Shown: piece after piece, positions 1 through 8,330 of the stretch
Position numbering within the stretch: the stretch's first letter is position 1
Layout: each line of letters starts with the position of its first letter
From: Microbacterium sp.
GTDB lineage: Bacteria; Actinomycetota; Actinomycetes; Actinomycetales; Microbacteriaceae
Direction of reading: 5' to 3'
Length of the DNA: 64,000 nucleotides
Assembly (NCBI GenBank): GCA_019510305.1
Contig: JAEKKN010000027.1
Location: forward strand, 50,200 to 114,199
Notes under the pieces: model-generated
What the model saw: only the letters and a program-made list of their open reading frames with translations
Databases searched by the model: none
What the model was told of the DNA's origin: nothing
Program-made: the position numbers and the translations under genes

Positions 1-854
1 AGTTCCGCATCGAGTACTGGGCGCTCGAAGAGGCCAAGCTGCAGCGGATGCCGAAGCCGAAGTCGCACCAGGGACGCATCGCCTTCGTCACCGGCGCCGC
101 ATCGGGCATCGGCAAGGCGATCGCCGTGCGCCTCGCGGCCGAGGGCGCATGCGTCGTCGTCGCCGACCTCGACCTCGAGAAGGCGCAGGCCGCGGCAGCG
201 GAGCTCGGCGGCAGCGACGTCGCGATCGGAGTGGCGGCGAACATCGCAGACGCGGATGCCGTGCAGGCCGCGCTCGACGAGGCCCTGCTGGCGTTCGGCG
301 GCGTCGACCTCGTCGTGAACAATGCTGGCCTGTCGTTGTCGAAGCCGCTGTTGGAGACCACCGAGAAGGACTGGGACCTGCAGCACGACGTCATGGCGAA
401 GGGTTCGTTCCTCGTCTCGAAGGCTGCGGCTCGTGTGCTGATCGAGCAGCAGCTCGGCGGCGACATCATCTACATCTCTTCGAAGAACTCGGTCTTCGCC
501 GGCCCGAACAACATCGCGTACTCCGCGACGAAGGCCGACCAGGCGCACCAGGTGCGGCTGCTCGCGGTCGAGCTCGGCGAGCACGGCATCCGCGTCAACG
601 GCATCAACCCCGACGGCGTGGTGCGCGGCTCGGGCATCTTCGCCTCCGGCTGGGGCGCCAACCGCGCCGCTACCTATGGTGTGGCAGAAGAGGAGCTCGG
701 CCAGTACTACGCGAACCGCACGATCCTCAAGCGCGAGGTCGTTCCCGAGAACGTGGCGGATGCGGTGTTCGTGCTCACCGGCCCGGAGCTCAGCCGCACC
801 ACCGGCCTGCACATCCCGGTCGACTCCGGCGTCGCCGCCGCGTTTCTGCGATGA
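1..854 (+). CDS. rhaEW: Bifunctional rhamnulose-1-phosphate aldolase/lactaldehyde dehydrogenase, C-terminal part (5' cut by window)
   Basis: The reading frame is open from base 3, before the first ATG at 48. The upstream residues (FRIEYWALEEAKLQRMPKPK) match the linker of fused RhaE-RhaW proteins, so this is the 3' portion of a longer gene and not a free-standing dehydrogenase. The visible part is a short-chain dehydrogenase domain with the NAD-binding TGAASGIG motif, the NNAG motif, a catalytic Ser in the YISS strand and the YSATK active site. In the family, the missing N-terminal aldolase splits L-rhamnulose-1-phosphate to dihydroxyacetone phosphate and L-lactaldehyde, and this domain oxidises the lactaldehyde. 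The stop overlaps the rhamnulokinase start (ATGA), showing translational coupling. The family is well recognised; the truncation is a window effect. Confidence 0.87.
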   Translation, partial: FRIEYWALEEAKLQRMPKPKSHQGRIAFVTGAASGIGKAIAVRLAAEGACVVVADLDLEKAQAAAAELGGSDVAIGVAANIADADAVQAALDEALLAFGGVDLVVNNAGLSLSKPLLETTEKDWDLQHDVMAKGSFLVSKAAARVLIEQQLGGDIIYISSKNSVFAGPNNIAYSATKADQAHQVRLLAVELGEHGIRVNGINPDGVVRGSGIFASGWGANRAATYGVAEEELGQYYANRTILKREVVPENVADAVFVLTGPELSRTTGLHIPVDSGVAAAFLR

Positions 855-2251
855 GTACGCACGCCGTCGCCGCCGTCGACCTCGGCGCCACCAGCGGACG
901 GGTCATGATCGGCCGGATCGGCGAGGGCGTGCTCGACCTCGAACTCGTGTCGCGGTTCCCGAACGGCCCTGTCAAACGTGAAGACGGCCTGCACTGGGCC
1001 TTCGAGGCGCTGTACGAGCACGTCGTCGCCGGGCTGACCGAGGCCGTGCGACGCGAACCGTCGATCGAGAGCATCGGCATCGACTCATGGGCCGTCGACT
1101 ACGGTCTGCTGCACGACGGTGAACTGCTCGCCGAGCCGTTCCACTATCGCGACGGTCGCAGCGAACGCGGGGTGACCGAGGTGCACGCGCGCGTGCCGTT
1201 CGATGAGCTGTACAGCCGCAACGGTCTGCAGTTCCTGCCCTTCAACACGCTGTACCAGTACCGCGCCGACGGCAGGACGGCGGATGCCGACACGGCCCTG
1301 CTGATCCCCGATCTCATCGCCTTCCTGCTCACCGGCGTCGCTGTCGCCGAACGCACGAACGCCTCGACGACCGGTCTGCTGAACGTGGAGACCTCAGCGT
1401 GGGACCTTGAACTCGCCGAGCGGATCGGCGTCCCGACCGGCATCCTCCCGCCTCTCGTCGACCCCGGTACCGTGATCGGCGCCCTGCGCCCAGATCTGGC
1501 CGAACGCATCGGCAAGGAACTGCCCGTGATCGCCGTCGGGTCGCACGACACGGCCTCCGCCGTCGTCGCCGTCCCGCTCTCGAGCGCCGGTTCTGCGTAC
1601 ATCTCGTGCGGCACCTGGGGACTCGTCGGCCTCGAGTTGCGTGAGCCGCAGGTGACGGATGCCGCGCGCGACGCGGATTTCACCCACGAGCTCGGCGTCG
1701 ACGGGCGCTACCGCTTCCTCCACAACGTGTCAGGGCTCTGGCTGCTCAGCGAGAGCGTTCGCGCATGGGAGACCGAGGACGGCGCGGCGATCGATCTGCC
1801 GGAACTGCTCGCGGCTGCATCCGAGGTGGCCGGCGAGATTCCACTGTTCGACGCGAACGACCCCTCGCTGAGTGCGCCGGGAGACATGCCCCGCCGCATC
1901 GCGGCACTCCTCGGCGACCGGACGCCCGATTCGCGTCCCGCCTTCACGCGCAGCATCGTCGAATCGATCGCCGCGGCCTTCGCGGACGCGGTGCAGACGG
2001 CCTCTGCCCTCGCCGGGCGCGACATCGACTGCATCCACGTCGTGGGCGGCGGATCACTCAACCGGCTGCTCTGCCAGGCCACGGCCGACCGCGCGGGTCT
2101 GCCCGTGCTCGCCGGCCCCGTCGAGGCCACCGCGCTCGGCAACGTGCTGGTTCAGGGCCGCGCGCTCGGCGCCGCGCCGGCGACCCTCGAGGAGCTGCGG
2201 GCCGTCGTCGCGGCGACGCACGAGCTGGTCCGCTACGAGCCGCGCGGCTGA
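851..2251 (+). CDS. rhaB: Rhamnulokinase
   Basis: A 466-aa FGGY-family sugar kinase that phosphorylates L-rhamnulose to L-rhamnulose-1-phosphate, the substrate of the preceding fused aldolase. The N-terminal phosphate-binding motif DLGATSGR sits at residues 9-16. The actin-like fold continues through GIDSWAVDYGLL and SHDTASAVVAVP to HVVGGGSLNRLLCQATAD near the C-terminus, the adenosine-binding signature of RhaB. Length is close to enterobacterial RhaB (about 490). The ATG at 851 is chosen because it overlaps the upstream stop by four bases and begins right at the conserved motif. A longer open frame from 149 is only a shadow of the upstream gene. It faces the GH2 gene convergently across a 251-base gap that holds repeats. 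Confidence 0.93.
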   Translation: MSTHAVAAVDLGATSGRVMIGRIGEGVLDLELVSRFPNGPVKREDGLHWAFEALYEHVVAGLTEAVRREPSIESIGIDSWAVDYGLLHDGELLAEPFHYRDGRSERGVTEVHARVPFDELYSRNGLQFLPFNTLYQYRADGRTADADTALLIPDLIAFLLTGVAVAERTNASTTGLLNVETSAWDLELAERIGVPTGILPPLVDPGTVIGALRPDLAERIGKELPVIAVGSHDTASAVVAVPLSSAGSAYISCGTWGLVGLELREPQVTDAARDADFTHELGVDGRYRFLHNVSGLWLLSESVRAWETEDGAAIDLPELLAAASEVAGEIPLFDANDPSLSAPGDMPRRIAALLGDRTPDSRPAFTRSIVESIAAAFADAVQTASALAGRDIDCIHVVGGGSLNRLLCQATADRAGLPVLAGPVEATALGNVLVQGRALGAAPATLEELRAVVAATHELVRYEPRG

Positions 2252-2293
2252 TCCGGGCCGCAGCGACCGACTGCGAACGACGGTGCCAACGCA

Positions 2294-2331
2294 CGGATGC
2301 CCGGGATCTGCGCCCCGTCGTCCCGCATCCG
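2294..2331. terminator. Possible hairpin between convergent rhaB and GH2 genes
   Basis: CGGATGC (2294-2300) and GCATCCG (2325-2331) form inverted arms, extended inward by CGGGA/TCCCG-type pairing. It lies 43 bases after the rhaB stop. There is no T-run, so it is a weak terminator candidate. Confidence 0.35.
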
Positions 2332-2332
2332 G

Positions 2333-2381
2333 GTGCGCCCAACTGGCGCCTCACGCCGAGAACGCGACCACAACACGCACC
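2333..2381 (+). repeat. Degenerate 50-bp direct repeat, copy 1
   Basis: Starts GTGCGCCCAACTGGCGCCTC and ends GACCACAACACGCACC. It matches copy 2 (2436-2485) over nearly its whole length. Both units begin GTGCGC and end in a near-inverted ACGCAC/GCGCAC, so each could fold back on itself. No coding sequence overlaps this gap (2252-2502). Confidence 0.6.
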
Positions 2382-2435
2382 CCGGCGCGCACAAGGCGCG
2401 ACCAACCGAGGCATCCCACTGTTGCAGACAGCGAA

Positions 2436-2485
2436 GTGCGCCCAACTGCCGCCTCTCGCTGAAAGAGCCGACCACAACGCGCACC
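2436..2485 (+). repeat. Degenerate 50-bp direct repeat, copy 2
   Basis: Starts GTGCGCCCAACTGCCGCCTC and ends GACCACAACGCGCACC. It has terminal 6-bp inverted repeats (GTGCGC/GCGCAC) and an internal hairpin-capable GCCTCTCGCTGAAAGAGCC. Same orientation as copy 1, with 54 bases between them. It resembles a small non-coding interspersed repeat; whether it is dispersed genome-wide cannot be seen here. Confidence 0.6.
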
Positions 2486-2502
2486 TCGCCCGCGCGGCCC
2501 GG

Positions 2503-4920
2503 CTACTCCACAGCGATGGCAGCGGATGCCGGAGCGAACCCCTCGGCGGTGACCGTCACCGTCACCTCGTTCGCCGCCGCATCCGCGCGCACGATCGCGA
2601 GCGCGCGGCCGTCACAGGTCGTCACGGAAGGTCCCGCGAAGGTCTCCTCGGTGCGCGCCCGCGCCGATCCGAGGCCCGCGAGCGAACCACCCGACACCGT
2701 CACCGTCACGAGCCGATCGGCGTCGCACAGCAGCGTGCCGTCGGCATCCGCGATCGTGATCTCCACGTAGCCGAGGCCGTCCGCCGAGATCGACGGCGAC
2801 TCGGCTCGCGCCGACAGCACGGGCGCGCCCGCAGTACGCAGGGAGGTCCTGGCCACCTCGGCACCGCCCGCGAAGGCGACCGCGGTGAGCTCTCCCCGGC
2901 GGTACTCCGTCTCGAAGCGCGCGATCAGCGGCCGCGGCTCGCCGACCGCGACCCGGTCGAGCACGACGCCGTCGAGCATCAGTTCGACCTCGTCGGCTTG
3001 CGCGTACACGTCCACCGTGACCGGAGAGCCGTCGGGCACTCCCCACGACCAGCTCGACACGACGTCGTCCCACGACCACGGCGTCTTGGCGACGGGGCGG
3101 CCGTGGTGCTGCGGACGGTGCACGGCGATCGCCGGCTCAGCCCGCAGCCCGTATGCGATCTCGCGGTAGTACGAGGCGGGCAGCCTGAGACCTGTGATGT
3201 CGATGTCACCGCAGTCGGCGAGCAGGTACGGGAAAGGGCCCGCCGTCCCGGTCGGCTCGTAGCCCTCGGCATCCGTGTAGTCGACGCGCCCGATCCCGGC
3301 CTCGCCGATGTAGTCCCAGCCGGTCCAGGTGAAGTCGCCGATGACGTGCGGCAGGCGCTTGACGTCGGCCCACAGCGAGGCGATGCGGGCGGGGAAGGTC
3401 TCGGATCCCACGATCACGCGGTTCGGGAACAGCTGGGCGTCGAGGTCGTACCGGGAATCGGCGTAGTTGAACCCGACGACGTCGAGCACGGCCGCCGACT
3501 CCTCTGTCGAGTCCGTGATCAGCTGCGAGGCGTTCATGAGCGCCATCTGCTCGCCCATGTCGGCCATCATCGTGTTCGGGTCGGCCGCCTGCGCTTCGGC
3601 CATGGCTTCGGCCATGCGGTCGAGATTCGCGATGATGCCGTTGATGCCGTTCGTCACGAACCTCGTCGGGTCGAGGCGCCGGAACTCCTCGGCGAGGCGA
3701 CGGCTCCACGTGGCGCCGTGCGGGGTGGCCAGCTCGAGGATCTCGTTGCCGATCGAGTACAGCACGACGCTCGGGTGGTTGCGGTCCTTCGCGACGAGCG
3801 CGGCGACGTCACGGCGCCAGCGCTCGTCGAAGCCGATCGAGCTGTCGAACACGGTCTTCGACCGGGTCCACACGTCGGTGAGCTCGTCCATCACGAGCAT
3901 GCCGTGCGCGTCGCACGCGTCGAGCAGGGCACGGCTCGCCGGGTTGTGCGCGCTGCGGATCGCGTTGAAGCCCGCGGCCTTGAGAAGGCGGATGCGGCGG
4001 TCCTCGGCATCCGCGATCGACACCGCACCCAGGGGACCGTTGTCGTGGTGGATGCACGCGCCGCGCAGGTCGACCGTCACGCCGTTGACGCGCAGTCCGC
4101 GCACGGTGTCGAGCTGCAGGCGGCGGATGCCGAAGGCAGTGGTCTCCTCATCCGTCACCTCGCCGGCTGCATCCGTCAGCACCGTCCGCACCCGGTAGCG
4201 GTGCGGAGACTCCGGGCCCCACAGGCGCGGCGACGGCACAGCGAGCCGCACGCGGGCGGTGGCGGTCTCACCGGGCAGCACGGTGACAGGAGAGTCTCCG
4301 GATGCCGCGACCACGTCGTCGTCGTCGGTGATCGTCCAGGCGATCCGACGGGTTGCGGTATGCCGGGTGCCGTTCTCGACGGTGGTCGCGATCTCGACGA
4401 TCGCGCGCTCGGCCTCGATGTCGCTCGAGGTCGCGCTCGTTCCGTCGAGCGCGATGTGCAGGGGGTCGTCGACGATCAGGTGCACGGGTCGGTAGATGCC
4501 GCCTCCGGTGTACCACCGGCTGTCGCGGTGCACGCGGGCCTCGACCGTGATCGTGTTCGTCTCGCCGAAGCGCAGGAACGGGTCGGCGTCGATCACGAAG
4601 GCGGCGTAGCCGTTCGCCTCGTGCCCGGCGAAGTCGCCGTTGATGCAGACCGTGGCGTCGCGGTAGACGCCCTCGAACTCGATGCGCACGGTCTTGTCAC
4701 GCCAGTCGTCCGGCACGTCGAAGCTCTTCGCGTACACGAACACGCCGCCCGGGATGTACCCGCTGTGCACTCCCTGCCCGCCGTCGACCGAGCGGGGCAG
4801 GTCTCGCAGTGCGTCGTGCGGCACGTGCACCGCGACCGGAGCGCTGTCGGCGTCCTTCGCCTCGAAGGCGCCGAGCTTCGGACCCGCCGTCCAGCCGTCG
4901 GCGAAAGGCAGGCGGGTCAT
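2503..4920 (-). CDS. Glycoside hydrolase family 2 (beta-galactosidase/beta-glucuronidase type)
   Basis: An 805-aa retaining beta-glycosidase. In order: an N-terminal jelly-roll sugar-binding domain with the TGGGIYRPVHL signature, an Ig-like domain, a TIM barrel starting near VNGVTVDLRGACIHHDNG, and C-terminal DUF4982-like and Ig-like domains. The acid/base is expected at Glu393 (YSIGNE) and the nucleophile at Glu507 (VGSETF). No signal peptide is seen, so it is probably cytoplasmic and acts on imported oligosaccharides. The ATG at 4920 overlaps the stop of the upstream TetR gene (ATGA) and fits the family N-terminus; a longer frame to 5073 only reads through the TetR gene. Substrate (galactoside, glucuronide or other) cannot be fixed from sequence. 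The context suggests side-chain removal from a rhamnose-containing glycan. Confidence 0.88.
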   Translation of the reverse strand: MTRLPFADGWTAGPKLGAFEAKDADSAPVAVHVPHDALRDLPRSVDGGQGVHSGYIPGGVFVYAKSFDVPDDWRDKTVRIEFEGVYRDATVCINGDFAGHEANGYAAFVIDADPFLRFGETNTITVEARVHRDSRWYTGGGIYRPVHLIVDDPLHIALDGTSATSSDIEAERAIVEIATTVENGTRHTATRRIAWTITDDDDVVAASGDSPVTVLPGETATARVRLAVPSPRLWGPESPHRYRVRTVLTDAAGEVTDEETTAFGIRRLQLDTVRGLRVNGVTVDLRGACIHHDNGPLGAVSIADAEDRRIRLLKAAGFNAIRSAHNPASRALLDACDAHGMLVMDELTDVWTRSKTVFDSSIGFDERWRRDVAALVAKDRNHPSVVLYSIGNEILELATPHGATWSRRLAEEFRRLDPTRFVTNGINGIIANLDRMAEAMAEAQAADPNTMMADMGEQMALMNASQLITDSTEESAAVLDVVGFNYADSRYDLDAQLFPNRVIVGSETFPARIASLWADVKRLPHVIGDFTWTGWDYIGEAGIGRVDYTDAEGYEPTGTAGPFPYLLADCGDIDITGLRLPASYYREIAYGLRAEPAIAVHRPQHHGRPVAKTPWSWDDVVSSWSWGVPDGSPVTVDVYAQADEVELMLDGVVLDRVAVGEPRPLIARFETEYRRGELTAVAFAGGAEVARTSLRTAGAPVLSARAESPSISADGLGYVEITIADADGTLLCDADRLVTVTVSGGSLAGLGSARARTEETFAGPSVTTCDGRALAIVRADAAANEVTVTVTAEGFAPASAAIAVE

Positions 4921-5597
4921 CCGGCGTCCTCGTCGCTGCCCGCGACCGCATCGGAGGGGTCTCCCGGTTCGGTCCAGTCGACGTCTGCGAGCGCATCGAT
5001 GCACTCGTGCAGCGCGTCGGCGATGTCGACGATGTCGCGGTCGAGCAGCCACTGCACTTGAAGCCCGTCCCACAGCGCGATGAGCACGATGGCCGCTCGC
5101 TGCGGCGTGACGCCCGGCCGCAGCCGCCCCTGGCTGCCGAGCGTGCTGAACGACTTGAGGAACGCGGCCCTGGTGGTCTCGTAGCGACGAGTGAAGTACG
5201 CGTGAGCGGGGTGGTCCGGGGCGGTGGCCTCGGCGGACAACGTGCAGTACAGCTCGACCACACCGGGAACCGTCGCGTTGTAGGCGGCCAGGGCGACGAC
5301 TCCCCGCAGCGCGGCATGGGGGTCGTCCGAGTCGAGCGGCACCATCTCACGGGAGCGATCGTCGCGGCGCGAGAGCACGGCCTCGAGCAGTGCGACCTTG
5401 TTCGGGAAGTGGTGCAGCAGGCCGGCCTCGCTGATGCCGACCCGCTGAGCGACTTCTCGCAGGGATCCGGACCGATAGCCGCCCTCGGCGAACACCTCGA
5501 GAGCGGCGTCGAGGATCGCCTCGCGCCTCTTGCGCGTCTTGGCGTACTCGCCGCGTGCTCGGCGCGGTGCCTTCGTCGTCGTGGTGGTGTTCGTCAT
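4917..5597 (-). CDS. TetR/AcrR-family transcriptional regulator of the glycan locus
   Basis: A 226-aa TetR-type repressor with an N-terminal helix-turn-helix around ILDAALEVFAEGGYRSGSLR and VAQRVGISEAGLLHHFPNK. The C-terminal ligand domain includes the WDGLQVQWLLD segment. It is translationally coupled to the GH2 gene and divergent from the ABC-transporter operon, and a perfect inverted repeat lies between them at 5684-5711. It is clearly paralogous to the TetR protein at 27715-28290, sharing the helix-turn-helix layout, a P[DE]HPAH segment and the LQ[LV]QW motif. Both sit beside glycosidase genes. ATG 5597 is preferred over upstream starts because residues before it lack family character. 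The inducer is unknown, presumably a sugar or glycoside. Confidence 0.88.
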   Translation of the reverse strand: MTNTTTTTKAPRRARGEYAKTRKRREAILDAALEVFAEGGYRSGSLREVAQRVGISEAGLLHHFPNKVALLEAVLSRRDDRSREMVPLDSDDPHAALRGVVALAAYNATVPGVVELYCTLSAEATAPDHPAHAYFTRRYETTRAAFLKSFSTLGSQGRLRPGVTPQRAAIVLIALWDGLQVQWLLDRDIVDIADALHECIDALADVDWTEPGDPSDAVAGSDEDAG

Positions 5598-5661
5598 CGC
5601 TGTCACCGTATCCCAGTTCTCCGCCTCGTCGCGGTTCTCCTCTGGCCCCCTCAATGACCGT

Positions 5662-5667
5662 TCTATA
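5662..5667 (-). promoter_or_regulatory. Possible -10 element for the TetR-GH2 transcript
   Basis: Reads TATAGA on the minus strand, about 65 bases upstream of the TetR start codon. A TATAGT sits in the comparable place upstream of the GH3 gene at 27660-27665. No convincing -35 was identified. Confidence 0.3.
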
Positions 5668-5683
5668 ACGAATTCCGAGTAAG

Positions 5684-5711
5684 CGCTAGGTTTTCTTCCA
5701 AAAACCTAGCG
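5684..5711. promoter_or_regulatory. Perfect 11-bp inverted repeat, likely TetR operator
   Basis: CGCTAGGTTTT (5684-5694), a 6-base spacer CTTCCA, and AAAACCTAGCG (5701-5711). The dyad stands between the divergent TetR-GH2 and transporter operons and is AT-richer than its surroundings. Arm length and position are typical of a TetR dimer site controlling both directions. Assignment to this TetR protein is inference. Confidence 0.65.
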
Positions 5712-5789
5712 GACACTCGTTTTTGCTGCTAGCTTCGCTCGACAGAGGCGATCCGCAGGGGTATCGCCCACCCGATGAAGGGACCAATG

Positions 5790-7316
5790 ATGTTCCGCTG
5801 GAAGGCCACAGCAGCCACCCTCGCCATCGCCGCTCTCGCTCTCACCGGTTGCTCAGGCGCAACCGACGGCGGCGGCACCGGAGAAGGAAGTGGCGGCACT
5901 CTCACTCTGGGTGCGATCACGCCCCCCACCACGTTCGACCCCGCGGGCTCCGAATGGGGCAACCGCGCACCGTACTACCAGGCCGTGTTCGACACGCTGC
6001 TCCTCGCCACCCCCGAGGGCACGATCGAACCCTGGCTCGCCACCGACTGGTCGTACAACGACGACAACACGGTGCTCACCCTCACCCTCCGCGACGACGT
6101 CACGTTCTCGGACGACTCGAAGCTCACAGCCCAGGTCGTCGTGGACAACTTGAATCGCTTCAAATCCGGCACCTCTCCCGACGCGAACTACTTCGCCGAC
6201 GTCGCCAGCTTCGAGGCCCCTGACGACGCCACCGTCGTGATCACCCTGAACGCCCCCAACCCGGCGCTGCTGAACTACCTCACCCGCGACCCGGGGCTCG
6301 TCGGCAGCGGAGAGTCGCTCGACAACGACGATCTCGCCACCAACCCGATCGGCTCGGGCCCCTACGTGCTCGACACCGCGGCGACCGTCACGGGCACGAG
6401 CTACACCTACACGAAGAACCCGGACTACTGGAACCCGGACGTGCAGCACTACGACAAGCTCGTGATCAACGTGCTCGCCGATGCCACGGCATCGCTCAAC
6501 GCCATCAAGGCAGGCGAGGCCAACGGCGTCAAGCTCGCCAGCAACGACAACCTCGCCGAGGTGGAAGGCGCCGGCTGGACCGTGAACGCCAACGAGCTCG
6601 ACTTCCAGGGACTGCTGCTGCTCGACCGCGCGGGAACCATGAACCCGGCGCTCGCGGATGTGCGCGTCCGTCAGGCGCTCAACTACGCGTTCGACCGCGA
6701 CGGGCTGCTGCAGGCGCTGCAGGCCGGCAACGGCACGGTGACCACACAGGTGTTCCCGAAGTCGTCCGCGGCGTACGACCCCGAGCTCGACGACTACTAC
6801 ACCTACGACCCGAAGAAGGCGAAGGAGCTGCTGGCCGAAGCAGGCTACGCCGACGGACTCACGCTGTCGATGCCGTCGTCCACGCTTCTGGGCGCCAGCA
6901 CGTACACGCTCATCGAGCAGCAGTTGAACGACGTCGGCATCAAGGTCGAGTACACCGACCCCGGCAACAACTTCATCGCCGATCTGCTGGCCCCGAAGTA
7001 CGCCGCGTCGTTCATGGCTCTCGAGCAGAACCCCGACTGGCAGCTGATCCAGTTCATGATCGCCCCGACCGCGATCTTCAACCCGTTCGGATACGACGAC
7101 CCGAAGGTCGACGAGTACATCTCGCAGATCCAGTTCGGCGACGAGAAGACGCAGGAGTCCGTCGCCAAGGAACTCAACAAGTACATCGTCGAGCAGGCGT
7201 GGTTCGCCCCGTTCTATCGAGTGCAGGGCAGCTTCGCGACCGACGCGAACACGACCGTCGAGATGCTCCCGACGAACGCCTATCCCGCGATCTACGACTT
7301 CACGCCGAAGTCCTGA
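5790..7316 (+). CDS. ABC transporter solute-binding lipoprotein (family 5, Opp/Dpp type)
   Basis: A 508-aa extracytoplasmic binding protein of SBP family 5. The N-terminus (MFRWKATAATLAIAALALTGC) is a lipoprotein signal peptide with lipobox LTGC, so the mature protein is tethered by its cysteine. Family features include NRAPYYQAVFDTLL, the VRQALNYAFDRDGLL helix and YDPKKAKELLAEAGY. Though the family is named for peptides, members in actinobacterial glycan loci often bind oligosaccharides or glycosides, and the eight following genes (transport, then glycosidases) point that way. ATG 5790 is chosen because AAGGGA lies six bases upstream; in-frame ATGs at 5775 and 5787 are possible. It is the first gene of the operon, controlled by the upstream dyad. 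Confidence 0.9.
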   Translation: MFRWKATAATLAIAALALTGCSGATDGGGTGEGSGGTLTLGAITPPTTFDPAGSEWGNRAPYYQAVFDTLLLATPEGTIEPWLATDWSYNDDNTVLTLTLRDDVTFSDDSKLTAQVVVDNLNRFKSGTSPDANYFADVASFEAPDDATVVITLNAPNPALLNYLTRDPGLVGSGESLDNDDLATNPIGSGPYVLDTAATVTGTSYTYTKNPDYWNPDVQHYDKLVINVLADATASLNAIKAGEANGVKLASNDNLAEVEGAGWTVNANELDFQGLLLLDRAGTMNPALADVRVRQALNYAFDRDGLLQALQAGNGTVTTQVFPKSSAAYDPELDDYYTYDPKKAKELLAEAGYADGLTLSMPSSTLLGASTYTLIEQQLNDVGIKVEYTDPGNNFIADLLAPKYAASFMALEQNPDWQLIQFMIAPTAIFNPFGYDDPKVDEYISQIQFGDEKTQESVAKELNKYIVEQAWFAPFYRVQGSFATDANTTVEMLPTNAYPAIYDFTPKS

Positions 7317-7326
7317 CCCGGTCCCT

Positions 7327-7355
7327 CCGGCCCGCCCGTCTCGCGGGCGGGCCGG
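7327..7355 (+). terminator. GC-rich intercistronic hairpin after the binding-protein gene
   Basis: CCGGCCCGCCCG, loop TCTCG, CGGGCGGGCCGG: a perfect 12-bp stem ten bases after the stop, with no T-run. Such hairpins between binding-protein and permease genes commonly act as partial terminators or protect the upstream mRNA, giving an excess of binding protein. That role is inferred here. Confidence 0.6.
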
Positions 7356-7388
7356 ATCCCGAATTCCTCTGAGACACAGGAGCGCAGC

Positions 7389-8330
7389 ATGCTCATGTTC
7401 ATCGTGCGCCGGGTACTCGCCGGCGTCGTCCTGCTCGCCGTCATATCCATCGTGACGTTCGGGCTCCTCTTCCTCGACAGCGCGAACATCGCGCGTCGCA
7501 TCCTCGGCCAGAACGCCACCGACGAACTCGTCGCCCAGAAGTCGGCGGAGCTGGGACTCGATCGTCCCCTCGCCGTGCAGTACTGGGACTGGCTCACCTC
7601 CGCCCTCACCGGCGACCTCGGGCGCTCATGGTTCAACGGCCAGCTCGTCTCGGTGAGCCTGTCGGGCCGCCTCAGCGTCAGCCTCTCGCTCGTGATCGGC
7701 GCCACCCTCATCTCGGCCGTCCTCGCGATCGTGCTGGGCGTGCTCGCTGCCCGCCGCGGCGGCTGGGTCGACGCGCTGGTGCAGTTCATCTCGGTGATCG
7801 GCTTCGCGATCCCCGGCTTCCTCATCGCGCTGTACCTCGTGCTGCTCTTCGCGATCAACCTGCACTGGTTCAAGGCCACCGGCTACATCCCGATCACCGA
7901 CTCGTTCGGCGGCTGGGTCACCTCGGTGACGCTGCCGATCGTCGCGTTGTCGATCGGGGCGATCGCGGCGGTCGCGCAACAGGTGCGCGGCTCGGTGATC
8001 GACGCGATGTCCCGCGACTACGTGCGCACCCTCCGCGCCCGCGGCCTCTCCTCCGGCAGCGTCGTGTACAAGCACGTGCTGCGCAACGCCGGCGGCCCCG
8101 CCCTGGCCGTGCTCGCCGTGCAGTTCATCGGACTGCTCGGCGGCGCCGTCATCGTGGAGCAGGTGTTCGCCCTGCCCGGCATGGGTCAGCTCACGGTCAC
8201 CGCTACCACCCAGGGCGACATCCCCGTGGTGATGGGCGTCGTGATCGCGTTCGCCCTGATCGTGCTCATCGTGAACCTCGTCATCGACCTCGCGCAGGCC
8301 GCTCTCAACCCGAAGGTGCGACTCTCATGA
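7389..8330 (+). CDS. ABC transporter permease (DppB/OppB type)
   Basis: A 313-aa inner-membrane permease. The first transmembrane helix follows FIVRRVLAGVVLLAVISIV. The periplasmic loop with GLDRPLAVQYWDWL is typical of the DppB class, and five more helices follow. The cytoplasmic coupling (EAA) loop is around GLSSGSVVYKHVLRNAGGPA. It would pair with the fused permease-ATPase downstream, whose start codon overlaps its stop (ATGA at 8327-8330). A good ribosome-binding region (GGAGCGCAG) precedes the ATG. Role: one half of the channel for the solute captured by the upstream lipoprotein. Confidence 0.93.
   Translation: MLMFIVRRVLAGVVLLAVISIVTFGLLFLDSANIARRILGQNATDELVAQKSAELGLDRPLAVQYWDWLTSALTGDLGRSWFNGQLVSVSLSGRLSVSLSLVIGATLISAVLAIVLGVLAARRGGWVDALVQFISVIGFAIPGFLIALYLVLLFAINLHWFKATGYIPITDSFGGWVTSVTLPIVALSIGAIAAVAQQVRGSVIDAMSRDYVRTLRARGLSSGSVVYKHVLRNAGGPALAVLAVQFIGLLGGAVIVEQVFALPGMGQLTVTATTQGDIPVVMGVVIAFALIVLIVNLVIDLAQAALNPKVRLS

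Noticed and set aside
1765-5061. A 1098-codon plus-strand open frame antisense to the GH2 and TetR genes
   Set aside because: It is Arg/His/Gly-rich with no domain logic and lies opposite well-supported genes; long antisense frames are expected at this GC content.
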